A stretch of DNA of 64,000 nt from Bhargavaea ginsengi (GCF_900109165.1 NZ_FNZF01000001.1:549376-613375), one strand, 5' to 3'. Counted from the stretch's first letter, positions 7,583-15,529 are shown. The notes: generated by a model from the letters alone, not told the origin. Translations and numbers: made by a program.

Positions 7583-7612
7583 AGAATACCAAGACGGGGA
7601 CTGTCCCGTCAA
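7583..7612 (-). promoter_or_regulatory. Sigma-A-type promoter of the rsgA leader, with a palindrome in its spacer
   Basis: On the minus strand TTGACG (7612-7607) and TATTCT (7588-7583) are separated by 18 bases. The spacer region contains GACGGG and CCCGTC as an inverted repeat (7610-7593), possibly an operator or the weak terminator of the upstream secreted-protein gene. Transcription would begin near 7576, about 30 bases before the leader-peptide ATG. Confidence 0.5.
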
Positions 7613-7628
7613 TCGGTTTCTGAAATGA

Positions 7629-8354
7629 TTATTCTCCGCCTGACTCTTCGGCAGAAGGTGCATCTTGGGCGGAAGAGTCTGCTGGCGGTGATTCTGGTGC
7701 CGGCGCCGTCGTCTGGCTGGTTTCCGCCGGTTGAGTGTTTTCGGCCGGTTCGGTTGCTGCAGGAGGTGCAGGCTGCTCGGGAGCTTTCTCAGCTTCCTTG
7801 GCAGGCGCTTCAGGTTGTACTGATTCAGCCGGATTCTCAAGTGCTGGTTGCTGGTCCGGCTGAGTGGATGTTGGCTCTGTTGCCGCTTTCTCTTTCTTCG
7901 GCTTGTTTTTCTCTGCGTTTTTCTTCGCCTTATCGGCCGCAATGTCAATGTGATGGGTTGCCTGTTGGATAGCCTTCTCCACGTCATTGAGATACGCATG
8001 CTTGTCCCAGTCAGCACCATCCTGTCCGATTCCTGCCATCAGGGTATTGGCATAATCACGGAGCGCTTGAATACGCCGGGCTTTCTCGGCATCTGTAAAA
8101 TTCTCAATTTCCTTTGCCGCCCCACCGATCGATTGGTTCAGTTCTGTGCGAAGTTCACCCATCAGTCTGTTTTTTTCCGTCTCGATAGCCTGATCAATTT
8201 CATTCACGGACTGAGACCTCTTGCCGTTAAACCAGTTTTCCAACATGGCCCCGGCATCTTGCCCTGCACTCGCCCTCATCAACCCGCTTCCTGCCATTAC
8301 TAAAAAACAGATTGCGATAATCAATACTAATCGCTTATGAAATTTATTGAACAC
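7629..8354 (-). CDS. Secreted coiled-coil protein with Pro/Ala/Glu-rich tail (triad protein 3)
   Basis: I do not recognise a family. The 241-residue product has a basic start (FNKFHKRL), a hydrophobic core and a likely signal-peptidase site after ASA near residue 30. The mature part begins with AGAMLENWFNGKRSQSV, followed by a helical charged region to about residue 145 and a low-complexity tail rich in Pro, Ala, Glu and Gln to the end. The LxxWFxxK element resembles the LxxWYxxxF elements at the same place in the two genes upstream. The start is GTG at 8354 with GAGGGGGTG six bases ahead. It is the last gene of the three-gene set; a hairpin separates it from the middle gene. The tail could span the cell wall. 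Function unknown. Confidence 0.7.
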   Translation of the reverse strand: MFNKFHKRLVLIIAICFLVMAGSGLMRASAGQDAGAMLENWFNGKRSQSVNEIDQAIETEKNRLMGELRTELNQSIGGAAKEIENFTDAEKARRIQALRDYANTLMAGIGQDGADWDKHAYLNDVEKAIQQATHHIDIAADKAKKNAEKNKPKKEKAATEPTSTQPDQQPALENPAESVQPEAPAKEAEKAPEQPAPPAATEPAENTQPAETSQTTAPAPESPPADSSAQDAPSAEESGGE

Positions 8355-8378
8355 GTTTACACCCCCTCATAGAAGAAT

Positions 8379-8401
8379 AGGACCTCGCATGTCGAGGTCC
8401 T
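8379..8401 (-). terminator. Intercistronic hairpin between triad genes 2 and 3
   Basis: AGGACCTCG and CGAGGTCCT form a perfect nine-base-pair stem with a five-base loop between two minus-strand genes. The T-run after it is weak (ATTCTTCT), so partial termination or transcript stabilisation is as likely as full termination. Confidence 0.55.
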
Positions 8402-8418
8402 GTGTAGGTCAATTGAAA

Positions 8419-9186
8419 TCAGATACCGTTTACCATATCCAGCATTTCATCAGTAGCGTCTTTTTCAAGTTCACTAGCCTTCGCTGCAATCGCACCTTTT
8501 TGTTCTGTAATTAATGTATCAATCTTGTTTTTAATTAAAGGCCGAAGTTCATTGATCTTGCCATCAATGAGACCCTTAATTTCCTCAGTAGTAGCACCCT
8601 GCTGTTCTTCCAGCTCGGCCAGTAGATCCCCTTTCACATAATCAATCGTTTCTTGGAGTTCGCTTACTGCCCCTTGCTTTTTGGAAGCCAAGTGTTTTTC
8701 AAGTTCAGCAATCGCTTTTTGCCGCTCTTGATCTCCAAACTTTTTTAAATCTTCATCTGCCCAACGTAGTGCCGTATTCCCCGCCTTGTCAATAATTTCT
8801 TGCGCCTCTTCAGATAGCGTTGCAAATTGAGCTTCAATACCAGCTATGATATCAGCATGTTCATTTTTCAAGGAGTCGATATGCTCTCCAGCAGCTTCTG
8901 AAATTCGGTCACCTGAGGCCTTACCAATATCCTTACCAGCATCGGCAATACCATCTGCCGCCTCCGCTTTTAGTCCTTCATACTCCGCGTGGGCTTTAAT
9001 CGCACTGTCTTTACCGTAATCCAAGGAGTCATTAACCACTTCTTGAGCGGTGTCATCAAATTGATCGGCATACCAAGCTTTGAGTTTCATTCCAGCTTCA
9101 GATGCCCCAAATGCAACACCACCGCCACCTACGAGTAGTACTGCTGCTGTTCCTGCTGCTACCTTGCTTTTCATCGTCTTCAACAT
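8419..9186 (-). CDS. Secreted long coiled-coil protein (triad protein 2)
   Basis: Not a family I recognise. The 255-residue product has a signal peptide with hydrophobic core AAGTAAVLLVGGGGVAFGA and a likely cleavage after FGA near residue 28. The mature chain opens with SEAGMKLKAWYADQFDDTAQ, matching the WY/WF-x-x-x-F element of its two neighbours, and then is almost wholly charged amphipathic helix to the end, with many Glu/Lys/Ala and regular hydrophobic spacing (for example LEKHLASKKQGAVSELQETI). There is no cysteine and no cell-wall anchor. Its base use is more AT-rich than its neighbours'. The start ATG has GGGGA eight bases upstream. It lies 44 bases after the first triad gene, so the two are probably co-transcribed. 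Confidence 0.72.
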   Translation of the reverse strand: MLKTMKSKVAAGTAAVLLVGGGGVAFGASEAGMKLKAWYADQFDDTAQEVVNDSLDYGKDSAIKAHAEYEGLKAEAADGIADAGKDIGKASGDRISEAAGEHIDSLKNEHADIIAGIEAQFATLSEEAQEIIDKAGNTALRWADEDLKKFGDQERQKAIAELEKHLASKKQGAVSELQETIDYVKGDLLAELEEQQGATTEEIKGLIDGKINELRPLIKNKIDTLITEQKGAIAAKASELEKDATDEMLDMVNGI

Positions 9187-9230
9187 TTGTCATTTCCCCA
9201 TTTCTTCGTGTAATAGTGTGGTTGGATGTC

Positions 9231-9644
9231 TCAGTGCTCGCTGAGCACGTCTTCCAGGATGCGGTTGACATCCGATTCGATCTCCGCTTCCAGTTGTTTG
9301 CCGGCGGTGCCGTCCTTCAGGTCTTCCCTGATGGCCGCCGCGGACTGTTCCAGCTCGGCTTCCAATTTCAGCCGGTGGGCTTCCAATTCTCTTGCAACTC
9401 GCTCTTCCTCGGTTTCCGCCAGGCTTAGAATGTCGGCTGTGAGTCTATCTTTCGATGACATGACGTAAGTCCCGAAGTCTGCAAGCAGTTTGGCGGCTTG
9501 CTGTTCCGCCGCGGCGGCTATCCCCTCACGCTCCTTCCGGAAGGCATCTTCATACCAGCCGGATAGGGAGCCCGATGCGTGTGCATGCATAGTGCCCGCA
9601 ACGGCGATCAGGGCGAACGCCGTTACGGCCAGCTTCTCTTTCAT
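9231..9644 (-). CDS. Small secreted coiled-coil protein (triad protein 1)
   Basis: Not a recognised family. The 137-residue product has a signal peptide (MKEKLAVTAFALIAVAGTMHAHA) with probable cleavage after AHA near residue 23. The mature form begins SGSLSGWYEDAFRKEREGIA, the same WY-x-x-x-F element as in the next two genes, and continues as a charged helix rich in Glu, Ala and Leu to the C-terminus. The ATG follows GGAAGGGGGAGATGAG, a strong ribosome site. It is the promoter-proximal gene of a run of three similar secreted proteins and may form mixed coiled coils with them (inference). Confidence 0.72.
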   Translation of the reverse strand: MKEKLAVTAFALIAVAGTMHAHASGSLSGWYEDAFRKEREGIAAAAEQQAAKLLADFGTYVMSSKDRLTADILSLAETEEERVARELEAHRLKLEAELEQSAAAIREDLKDGTAGKQLEAEIESDVNRILEDVLSEH

Positions 9645-9709
9645 CTCATCTCCCCCTTCCGGCTACGGTCTCTGCCCTGCCTTATATATATATGCCGTTT
9701 CTATCACTG

Positions 9710-9739
9710 GTTATGACTAATTTCTCACAAGAATTTCAA
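9710..9739 (-). promoter_or_regulatory. Possible promoter of the secreted coiled-coil genes
   Basis: Minus-strand TTGAAA (9739-9734) and CATAAC (9715-9710) are 18 bases apart, about 65 bases before the first start codon. The -10 match is only four of six; an AT-rich alternating TATATATATA tract follows at about 9683-9693. Confidence 0.3.
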
Positions 9740-9791
9740 AAAGATATATTTCGGTATTCTTTCTTCCTATGTAAATAGTCCCCGAAAAATA

Positions 9792-9813
9792 CCGGACTTC
9801 GCTTGAAGTCCGG
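9792..9813 (-). terminator. Second terminator hairpin upstream of the secreted-protein genes
   Basis: CCGGACTTC and GAAGTCCGG form a perfect stem; minus-strand transcripts then meet TATTTTTC. Its CCGGACT arms repeat those of the hairpin 70 bases away, so the two act in series or are copies of one element. Confidence 0.7.
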
Positions 9814-9877
9814 TTGTTTTCTCTTATTCACTTGATCCGGTAATACGTTCCGCGGCACCTAGTAGCATACCCAATTT

Positions 9878-9906
9878 AAAACCGGACTCTCATACGAGTC
9901 CGGTTT
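9878..9906 (-). terminator. Terminator of the 5-oxoproline operon
   Basis: AAACCGGACTC and GAGTCCGGTTT form a perfect stem around an AT-rich loop, starting ten bases after the transporter stop codon at 9916. Confidence 0.88.
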
Positions 9907-9915
9907 CGATAGAGA

Positions 9916-11118
9916 TCACTTAAACAATTGCGGAATGCCGTTGATCAGGGAATACCCGCCCATCAGGGCCATCGCAATGACTGTGATGATACCGAGTACG
10001 GTCAGCCACATCGGATGCTTATAATCACCGACGATCCGCGCTTTGTAGGCGGCGATCAGCATGACGCCGAGCGCAAGCGGCAGGATGAGGCCGTTGAGCG
10101 AGCCGACGAGCACGAGAATCTTGACGGGCTGCCCCACGATAACAAAGACGAGAGTAGAGACCAGGATGAATCCGATGATGAACTTTTTTGCGTGCCGGTC
10201 GATCCAAGTGCTGAATGACCGGATAAAGGAGACGGAGGTGTAGGCCGCTCCGACAACCGATGTGACTGCAGCGGACCACATGACGACACCGAAGATCTTG
10301 TAGCCGATGTCTCCAGCCGCCAGCTGGAATACAGATGCCGGCGGGTTGTCAGGATTTAGTTTCAGCCCTTGCGAAACAACACCCAAAACGGCAAGGAACA
10401 AAAGAACCCGCATAAGCGAGGCGACACCGATCGCTGTGACCGCGCTCTTGGAAACGACCGGCAGATACTCCTTCCCTTTGATGCCGGCGTCAATGAGGCG
10501 GTGTCCGCCGGCAAAAGTGATATAACCGCCTACGGTCCCCCCGACGAGCGTAACGATGGCCAGAATGTCCATTTCAAGCGGTGCCACGGTACGCAGCGCC
10601 GCTTCCCCATAAGGCGGCTGGGCGGTGAACATTACATAAAGTGTCAGGGCGATCATGACAAAGCCCAAAATCTGCGTGAACCGGTCCATGACGCGTCCCG
10701 CTTCCTTCACAATGAAAATACCGATTGCAAGAAGGCAGCTGATGATGGCTCCTGTTTTCGGGTCGATGCCGAACAGCACATTGGCACCGAGCCCGGCACC
10801 TCCGATATTGCCGATGTTGAACGCAAGGCCGCCCATCACCACGAGCAGCGCAAGCACATAACCGAGTCCGGGCAGCACTTCGTTCGCAATGTCCTGCGCC
10901 CGCTTTCCGGAGACGGCGATGATCCGCCAGATGTTCAGCTGTGCGGCGATATCAATCAGTATGGAAATCAGGATAACGAATGCAAAGTTTGCCACGAGCT
11001 GTTCTGTAAACACCGTCGTCTGCGTGAGAAATCCCGGTCCGATTGCCGAGGTGGCCATCAGGAACGCGGCACCGAGCATCACGCGGCGGATTTGTTTTTG
11101 GTCCACTGTCTGATTCAT
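9916..11118 (-). CDS. NRAMP-related transporter, YcsG-like, in the 5-oxoprolinase operon
   Basis: A 400-residue polytopic protein of the NRAMP superfamily with about eleven membrane segments. In metal-transporting NRAMPs the first helix holds DPGN and the sixth holds MPH, which bind the metal. Here the matching segments read SAIGPGFLTQ and GGTVGGYITFAGGHR, so the Asp, Asn, Met and His ligands are missing. This agrees with NRAMP-like proteins of oxoproline gene clusters that are not expected to move manganese. It is the last gene after pxpB, pxpC and pxpA, the same company as ycsG in B. subtilis. I infer import of 5-oxoproline or a related compound. The distance to pxpA is 51 bases and the operon terminator follows. 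Confidence 0.85.
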   Translation of the reverse strand: MNQTVDQKQIRRVMLGAAFLMATSAIGPGFLTQTTVFTEQLVANFAFVILISILIDIAAQLNIWRIIAVSGKRAQDIANEVLPGLGYVLALLVVMGGLAFNIGNIGGAGLGANVLFGIDPKTGAIISCLLAIGIFIVKEAGRVMDRFTQILGFVMIALTLYVMFTAQPPYGEAALRTVAPLEMDILAIVTLVGGTVGGYITFAGGHRLIDAGIKGKEYLPVVSKSAVTAIGVASLMRVLLFLAVLGVVSQGLKLNPDNPPASVFQLAAGDIGYKIFGVVMWSAAVTSVVGAAYTSVSFIRSFSTWIDRHAKKFIIGFILVSTLVFVIVGQPVKILVLVGSLNGLILPLALGVMLIAAYKARIVGDYKHPMWLTVLGIITVIAMALMGGYSLINGIPQLFK

Positions 11119-11169
11119 TGGTCTCCCCCTACATTTCCCCTATTTTCTTTGAATGGTTCATTCAGCCGG

Positions 11170-11943
11170 TCATGAAAATCTGCTGCCGATCTTCTCCACT
11201 GTGACGCCTTCCTCCGGCAGAAGGTCCTTGAGCCGCCGGGCAAACTCCAGTGCGGTCACACCGTCGCCGTGGATGCAGACAGTATCCGCGCGCAGGGTGA
11301 AGTCTGTTTCATCCACCGTACGCACTTTGCCCTCTTTCACCATCCGGACCACCTGAGCACCCGCAATTTCCGGGTCGGTAATCAGCGCGTTTGCTTCGCG
11401 GCGGTTGGTGAGTGAGCCATCCGGCTGATATGTGCGGTCCGAGAACACCTCGCTTGCTGTCCGGAGGCCTATTCTCTCTCCTGCCCTGATCAGTTCACTT
11501 CCTGAAAGGCCGAACAGGATCAGTTCCGGATTGACCGCATACACCGCTTCCGCAATGGATTGCGCCAGTGCGGCGTCTTGAGCGGCCATGTTGTAAAGGG
11601 CGCCATGAGGCTTGACGTGCTGCATCCTGCCGCCTTCCGCCCGGACAAACGCATCAAGAGCACCAATCTGGTACATCGTAAGGTCATATGCTTCATCCGG
11701 AGAGATCGCGATGGCGCGCCGGCCGAACCCTGCCAGGTCCGGTGTTCCCGGATGGGCGCCGATGCCGACGCCTTTTTCCAGCGCCATCTTCACCGTCTTT
11801 TTCATGACGGACGGATCGCCTGCGTGAAAGCCGCAGGCAATGTTCGCGCTTGTGATCAGCTCGAGAATGTCTTCGTCGTTACCCATCGTATACGCGCCGA
11901 ACGATTCTCCCATATCGCAGTTCAGGTCTACTTGAAAAGTCAT
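11170..11943 (-). CDS. pxpA: 5-oxoprolinase subunit A (LamB/YcsF family)
   Basis: A 257-residue member of the LamB/YcsF family. With PxpB and PxpC it forms the ATP-dependent bacterial 5-oxoprolinase that opens pyroglutamate to glutamate. Family signatures are [14 protein letters not shown] at the N-terminus, [40 protein letters not shown] near residue 110 and TVCIHGDG near 225. An ATG at 11949 overlaps the pxpC stop as ATGA, but AAAGGGGA is spaced correctly for the ATG at 11943, so that is the preferred start. The tight junction with pxpC points to translational coupling. Confidence 0.95.
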   Translation of the reverse strand: MTFQVDLNCDMGESFGAYTMGNDEDILELITSANIACGFHAGDPSVMKKTVKMALEKGVGIGAHPGTPDLAGFGRRAIAISPDEAYDLTMYQIGALDAFVRAEGGRMQHVKPHGALYNMAAQDAALAQSIAEAVYAVNPELILFGLSGSELIRAGERIGLRTASEVFSDRTYQPDGSLTNRREANALITDPEIAGAQVVRMVKEGKVRTVDETDFTLRADTVCIHGDGVTALEFARRLKDLLPEEGVTVEKIGSRFS

Positions 11944-11945
11944 GT

Positions 11946-12953
11946 TCATTCCCCTTTCATTTTCAAAGCGATAGCAGATTTCAATTCCGAGAGCTGCCGT
12001 TTTTGTGCCACAATCAGTCTCTGTGCTTCTTCGACCGATACTTCTATGAATCGCAGTTTCGCTCCCGGCTGCAGTTGGGCGATAATCGGGAGGTCGACCG
12101 TTGCGGCCTGGCCGATTTTCGGATAACCTCCGGTTGTCTGGCGGTCAGACATGAGCAGGATCGGGCTTCCGCCGGACGGCACTTGGACCGATCCGGCCAC
12201 GACTCCTTCCGAAAGCAGTTCGCGCGGTTCGGACAGGCGGAGCGTTTCCCCTTTTAGCCTGTAGCCCATGCGATCCGATTCCGAAGAGACGGTAAAGCTC
12301 CCTCCGAAGAATGTGCTCCGGCTTTCTTCATCAAACCAGTGATACTGCGGCCCTTTCATCATCCGGATTTCAGCTTTATTTCCGTAAGCAGGAATCAGGC
12401 TGCCCTTGATGGTCCAGTCCGCCGGGCAGAATTTGCTGTCGCCTGCACCGGTCAGGGCTGTTGCTGTCCATTGCTTTGAAGAAACAGACGGATTCCCGAC
12501 CGGAAGGCGGTCACCCTTCTCCAGACACCGCCCATCGAACCCGCCAATGCGGGCTTTTGTGTAGGTGGACCGGCTGCCCATCACTTCAGGCACGTCAATC
12601 CCGCCTGCGACGGCCAGAACCACCCGGCATCCCGAGACAGGCTTCCCAAACGTGAGGACTGCACCGGCCCTTACAGCGACCGGCCTCCACATTGGGATCT
12701 GTTCACCATCAATTCCGGGAGACAAGTCCCCGCCCGCCAGCGCAATCAGACTGTCGGTTTCAAAACGGATGGAGGGACCTGCAAGCGCCGCCTCGATCGT
12801 GGCACAGTGTTCACTGTTGCCGACCAGAAGATTCGCTACCCGGTGCGAATACGGATCCATCACGCCGCCAGCGACCACCCCATACTGCTGGAAACCCGGA
12901 CGGCCAAGGTCCTGGACAGATGTCTGGAGGCCAGGCTTTTCAATGATCAGCAT
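11946..12953 (-). CDS. pxpC: 5-oxoprolinase subunit C (KipA / biotin-dependent carboxyltransferase-like)
   Basis: A 335-residue protein of the KipA/PxpC family, whose fold resembles the carboxyltransferase part of urea amidolyase. Signatures are [17 protein letters not shown] near residue 10, the conserved GAMD-type [35 protein letters not shown] around 165, and [10 protein letters not shown] and [13 protein letters not shown] in the C-terminal half. It overlaps pxpB by 14 bases and abuts pxpA. In B. subtilis the homologue was first described as an antagonist of KipI in sporulation signalling, but the three-gene order here supports the oxoprolinase role. Confidence 0.94.
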   Translation of the reverse strand: MLIIEKPGLQTSVQDLGRPGFQQYGVVAGGVMDPYSHRVANLLVGNSEHCATIEAALAGPSIRFETDSLIALAGGDLSPGIDGEQIPMWRPVAVRAGAVLTFGKPVSGCRVVLAVAGGIDVPEVMGSRSTYTKARIGGFDGRCLEKGDRLPVGNPSVSSKQWTATALTGAGDSKFCPADWTIKGSLIPAYGNKAEIRMMKGPQYHWFDEESRSTFFGGSFTVSSESDRMGYRLKGETLRLSEPRELLSEGVVAGSVQVPSGGSPILLMSDRQTTGGYPKIGQAATVDLPIIAQLQPGAKLRFIEVSVEEAQRLIVAQKRQLSELKSAIALKMKGE

Positions 12954-13638
12954 GACGGTCCGCCTCCAATTGTTTGTATTCTTTCGGAGAGACAGGCCTG
13001 AACCTGACCCGGTCTCCCGGCCGGAGGAGGCTCGGGATTTCTTCGTCCGGCAAAAACAGTTCGACAGGTGTCCTGCCGATCAGCTGCCATCCACCAGGCG
13101 TTCCGATCGGATAAACACCTGTCTGCGCGCCGGCGATGCCGACTGTCCTGGCCGGTATCTCCAGCCTCGGCGATGGCCGCCTTGGAGCGGCGATGCGCTC
13201 GTCCATGCCGCCAAGGAACGGGAAACCGGGGGCAAAGCCGATCATTTTCACGTCATATGTATTGCCGGCGTGGATGCGGACAACTTCTTCCTCGTCCAGC
13301 CCGTTATGCCGGGCGACAAACGCAAGGTCAGGCCCGAAATCCCCGCCGTAGCATACTGGAATTTCCACCGTACGCCCTTCATCTTCAGCTGCCGGCCTGA
13401 TTCCGGAAAGCAACTCCCGAAGCCGCTTCTCCATCTCCGCATACGTCATTCCGCCATCCGCTTCATAGCAGACCGTGACGGTGACATACGCCTGGATGAC
13501 ATCGGTCACCCACGGGATCTCCGAATCAGTGATTTTTTCGGAAATCGCCCGCACCAGCGCGGTGGATTCCTTGCTGATCGACTCCCCTGCCGTCACCACG
13601 ACGGCTTGATCCCCAAGCGGGTGATATTTCAGCTCCAT
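12940..13638 (-). CDS. pxpB: 5-oxoprolinase subunit B (KipI family)
   Basis: A 232-residue KipI-family protein with the family motifs GDQAVVV near the start, VEIPVCYGGDFGPDL around residue 95, and the glycine-rich core IGFAPGFPFLGGMDERIAAPRR followed by VGIAGAQTGVYPIGTPGGW. It was extended by up to 58 residues in the longest reading, but AGAAGGG lies six bases before the ATG at 13638 and homologues start at MELKYHPLGDQ-like sequence, so the shorter form is right. It is the first gene of the pxpB-pxpC-pxpA-transporter operon. The promoter must lie between 13640 and the terminator at 13736; I cannot assign its boxes. Confidence 0.94.
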   Translation of the reverse strand: MELKYHPLGDQAVVVTAGESISKESTALVRAISEKITDSEIPWVTDVIQAYVTVTVCYEADGGMTYAEMEKRLRELLSGIRPAAEDEGRTVEIPVCYGGDFGPDLAFVARHNGLDEEEVVRIHAGNTYDVKMIGFAPGFPFLGGMDERIAAPRRPSPRLEIPARTVGIAGAQTGVYPIGTPGGWQLIGRTPVELFLPDEEIPSLLRPGDRVRFRPVSPKEYKQLEADRHADH

Positions 13639-13658
13639 AGACATCCCTTCTTTCTTCT

Positions 13659-13679
13659 CTAATTCTTTTGACGATTCAT
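13659..13679 (-). other. Six-codon upstream reading frame before pxpB
   Basis: AAGGAAGGAG is followed after seven bases by ATG at 13679, which opens the frame MNRQKN and stops at 13659, about 20 bases before the pxpB start. The ribosome site is stronger than that of pxpB. It could be a translated leader or the remnant of a lost gene start. Confidence 0.3.
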
Positions 13680-13735
13680 GTCGAAACTCCTTCCTTAGGA
13701 ACAGGACCTTTTGTTTACCTTCTTTTGGAAGCAAA

Positions 13736-13762
13736 CGAAAAACGCCCCGCCGAGGCGGAGCG
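13736..13762 (-). terminator. Terminator of the DUF3231 gene
   Basis: On the minus strand CGCTCCGCC pairs with GGCGGGGCG (one mismatch) and TTTTTCGTTT follows. It separates the DUF3231 gene from the oxoprolinase operon. Confidence 0.85.
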
Positions 13763-13769
13763 CTTTCAT

Positions 13770-14276
13770 TCAGCTGCTTTTTTGCTGGTGAAGCGGCGGC
13801 GTGATAAGCCACCCTTTTTGCTTCGTAAGGCGGAGTAACTTCGCGCCTGCAGTGGCGCGGTCTGCGTGGAACCGTGCAAAATTCGCGGCCACATCTTCAC
13901 GGCTGCACTGGCCCATCACCTCGCTGCAGGACACGAGGCCCTGGCCGGCGTTGACGCCGAGGATCGCAGCGATTTCCTGGTCTGCAAACTTGGCGCCTGC
14001 CGGAATATCCTCGGAAGAAGCTTTCCCGCGTGACGGCAGCGCCGGCGGCGGTGTCACGCCGTTTTCCTTCAGAATCTTCTCGACCGCTGTGTTTTCAGAC
14101 TTCATCATCTTGATGGAATCCTCAATCACACCGATCAGTTCCTTGTCGCCTGCATGATTCACAAAGGCTTCGTACATGCTAATCAAACCATTGTTCGCAG
14201 CGACATAAGCCCAAATACCGACGACTTCACCGTAATGCAGCGGTTCATTTTTCGGATTGTCATTCATGACACCCAT
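13770..14276 (-). CDS. DUF3231-family ferritin-like protein
   Basis: A 168-residue protein that fits the DUF3231 family of Bacillales, four-helix-bundle proteins related to CotF-type coat proteins. Visible family features are the N-terminal EPLHYGEVVGIWAYVAANNG, the KENGVTPPPALPSR hinge and the C-terminal RLTKQKGWLITPPLH, where family members end in GWL-x-PPL. Some family members contain this unit twice; here there is one copy. The ATG at 14276 has GGGGGA seven bases ahead; other in-frame ATGs at 14306 and 14267 are less well placed. It is monocistronic with its own terminator. Function is unknown; many homologues are spore-associated. Confidence 0.8.
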   Translation of the reverse strand: MGVMNDNPKNEPLHYGEVVGIWAYVAANNGLISMYEAFVNHAGDKELIGVIEDSIKMMKSENTAVEKILKENGVTPPPALPSRGKASSEDIPAGAKFADQEIAAILGVNAGQGLVSCSEVMGQCSREDVAANFARFHADRATAGAKLLRLTKQKGWLITPPLHQQKSS

Positions 14277-14340
14277 TGGCGAATCCCCCATCCTTTTCGT
14301 AATCACAGATAGTATGGGGAGATTCCATTGCCATTATGCA

Positions 14341-14787
14341 TCATCCGTATTTTTTCTGATGGTCTTTTTTGCGTCCGAGATAGTCTTCGTCTTCACGTAT
14401 TCGGTCCCAGTACTCTTTGAAGATGGCAGCAGATTCGGCCTTTACAGGATCCTCGATCCGCTCATGTGTCGTCCCGTCTTCCTTGTACTTCCGGCCGCCC
14501 TTGTAATTGGTGTATCTCCGGGCCCTCGTATAGCCCATCTGGATGAATTTGCGTGCCATGTCCATGCCGACAAAGTCATCTTTCTTCCGGTAGTCCTCGA
14601 ACATCTCATAAAGCGTCTCGGCGGACTTTTTGGCAATGTCCGGCGTCCGGAACCGCCAATGAGGAAGGAGTTCTCCTTTGTACGGTTCGACGAGAAGCAC
14701 GCCCTGCTCGCCCTTTCCGACACGATACAGATCGGGACGTTCCCTGAAATCGATGTTGTCAAAATCCAGGTCATAGTCAAATGCCAT
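14341..14787 (-). CDS. DUF4385-family protein coupled to an ABC exporter
   Basis: A 148-residue soluble protein matching the DUF4385 family: FDYDLDFDNIDFRERPDLYR at the N-terminus, GEQGVLLVEPYKGELLPHWR, then DFVGMDMARKFIQMGYTRAR and the basic RYTNYKGGRKYKEDG. No enzymatic function is known to me. The ATG at 14787 lies seven bases after GGCGGGA and overlaps the ABC ATPase gene by 11 bases, so it is translated from the same messenger. The gene is usually described as stand-alone; its coupling here to an export system is notable. I see no clear terminator between its stop and the DUF3231 start. Confidence 0.82.
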   Translation of the reverse strand: MAFDYDLDFDNIDFRERPDLYRVGKGEQGVLLVEPYKGELLPHWRFRTPDIAKKSAETLYEMFEDYRKKDDFVGMDMARKFIQMGYTRARRYTNYKGGRKYKEDGTTHERIEDPVKAESAAIFKEYWDRIREDEDYLGRKKDHQKKYG

Positions 14788-15529
14788 CTTCATTCCCGCC
14801 TTTCTCCAGGAAATCTGTCCGCCCTTCTTCAAGCGGCTTTGCACCGCCATCTTCAGATTCCAGATGCAGAACGCCATCAACCATCTTATAGACTTTATCC
14901 ACGTAATCGGTCAGCCGCGTATCGTGGGTTACGACGATGGTTGCTGCGTTTTTCTTCACGGCCGCGCTTTTCAGAAGCTTCATCACCTCAAATGCCCGGT
15001 CCGAATCAAGCGATGCGGTCGGCTCATCGGCCAGAAGAAGGGATGGGTTGGAGTAGAGCGCTTTGGCAATCGCGACGCGCTGCCTCTCCCCGCCAGACAG
15101 GTCATTCGGATACTTTTTGGTCAGCTTCGTTATTCCGAGCTCTTCCAGGAGACCGTCCCGCTCCTCCTTGGACATGTTGCCCTTCTTGACTTTATCCAGC
15201 AGCTTCAGCTGATCGGAAACGGTCAGGAAAGGAACGAGGTTCGAGGACTGGAGGATAAACCCGACATGTTCAAGCCGCACCTTCGACCGGTCCTTTTCTG
15301 CCAGTTCGGTGATCCGCTCACCCGCAATCCGCACTTCTCCCTCTGTCGGTCCCTGAAGCCCTCCTGCAATGGTCAGGAGCGTCGACTTGCCGGAACCCGA
15401 AGGCCCGATGATTGCGATCACTTCTCCCCGCTTTACTTCAAGTGATGTTTCCTTCAGCGCACGGACCTCCGTCCTTCCCGAACCGAACGTCTTCGTTACT
15501 TCTTCCAACTGCAATACATGTTCCGTCAT
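14777..15529 (-). CDS. ABC transporter ATPase, HrtA/MacB-like
   Basis: A 250-residue ATPase with Walker [10 protein letters not shown] near residue 43, Q-loop FILQSSNLVPFLTV, signature LSGGERQRVAIAKAL near 142, Walker B LLLADEPTASLD and switch histidine VVTHD. The IxQxxxLxPxLTxxxN-type Q-loop and the FtsX-like partner place it in the MacB/LolD/HrtA branch, which drives extrusion of molecules from the membrane rather than classical transport. It overlaps the permease gene by four bases (ATGA). A C-terminal extension of about 20 charged residues follows the core. Heme export (as HrtA) is one possibility; the substrate is not shown. Confidence 0.9.
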   Translation of the reverse strand: MTEHVLQLEEVTKTFGSGRTEVRALKETSLEVKRGEVIAIIGPSGSGKSTLLTIAGGLQGPTEGEVRIAGERITELAEKDRSKVRLEHVGFILQSSNLVPFLTVSDQLKLLDKVKKGNMSKEERDGLLEELGITKLTKKYPNDLSGGERQRVAIAKALYSNPSLLLADEPTASLDSDRAFEVMKLLKSAAVKKNAATIVVTHDTRLTDYVDKVYKMVDGVLHLESEDGGAKPLEEGRTDFLEKGGNEDGI

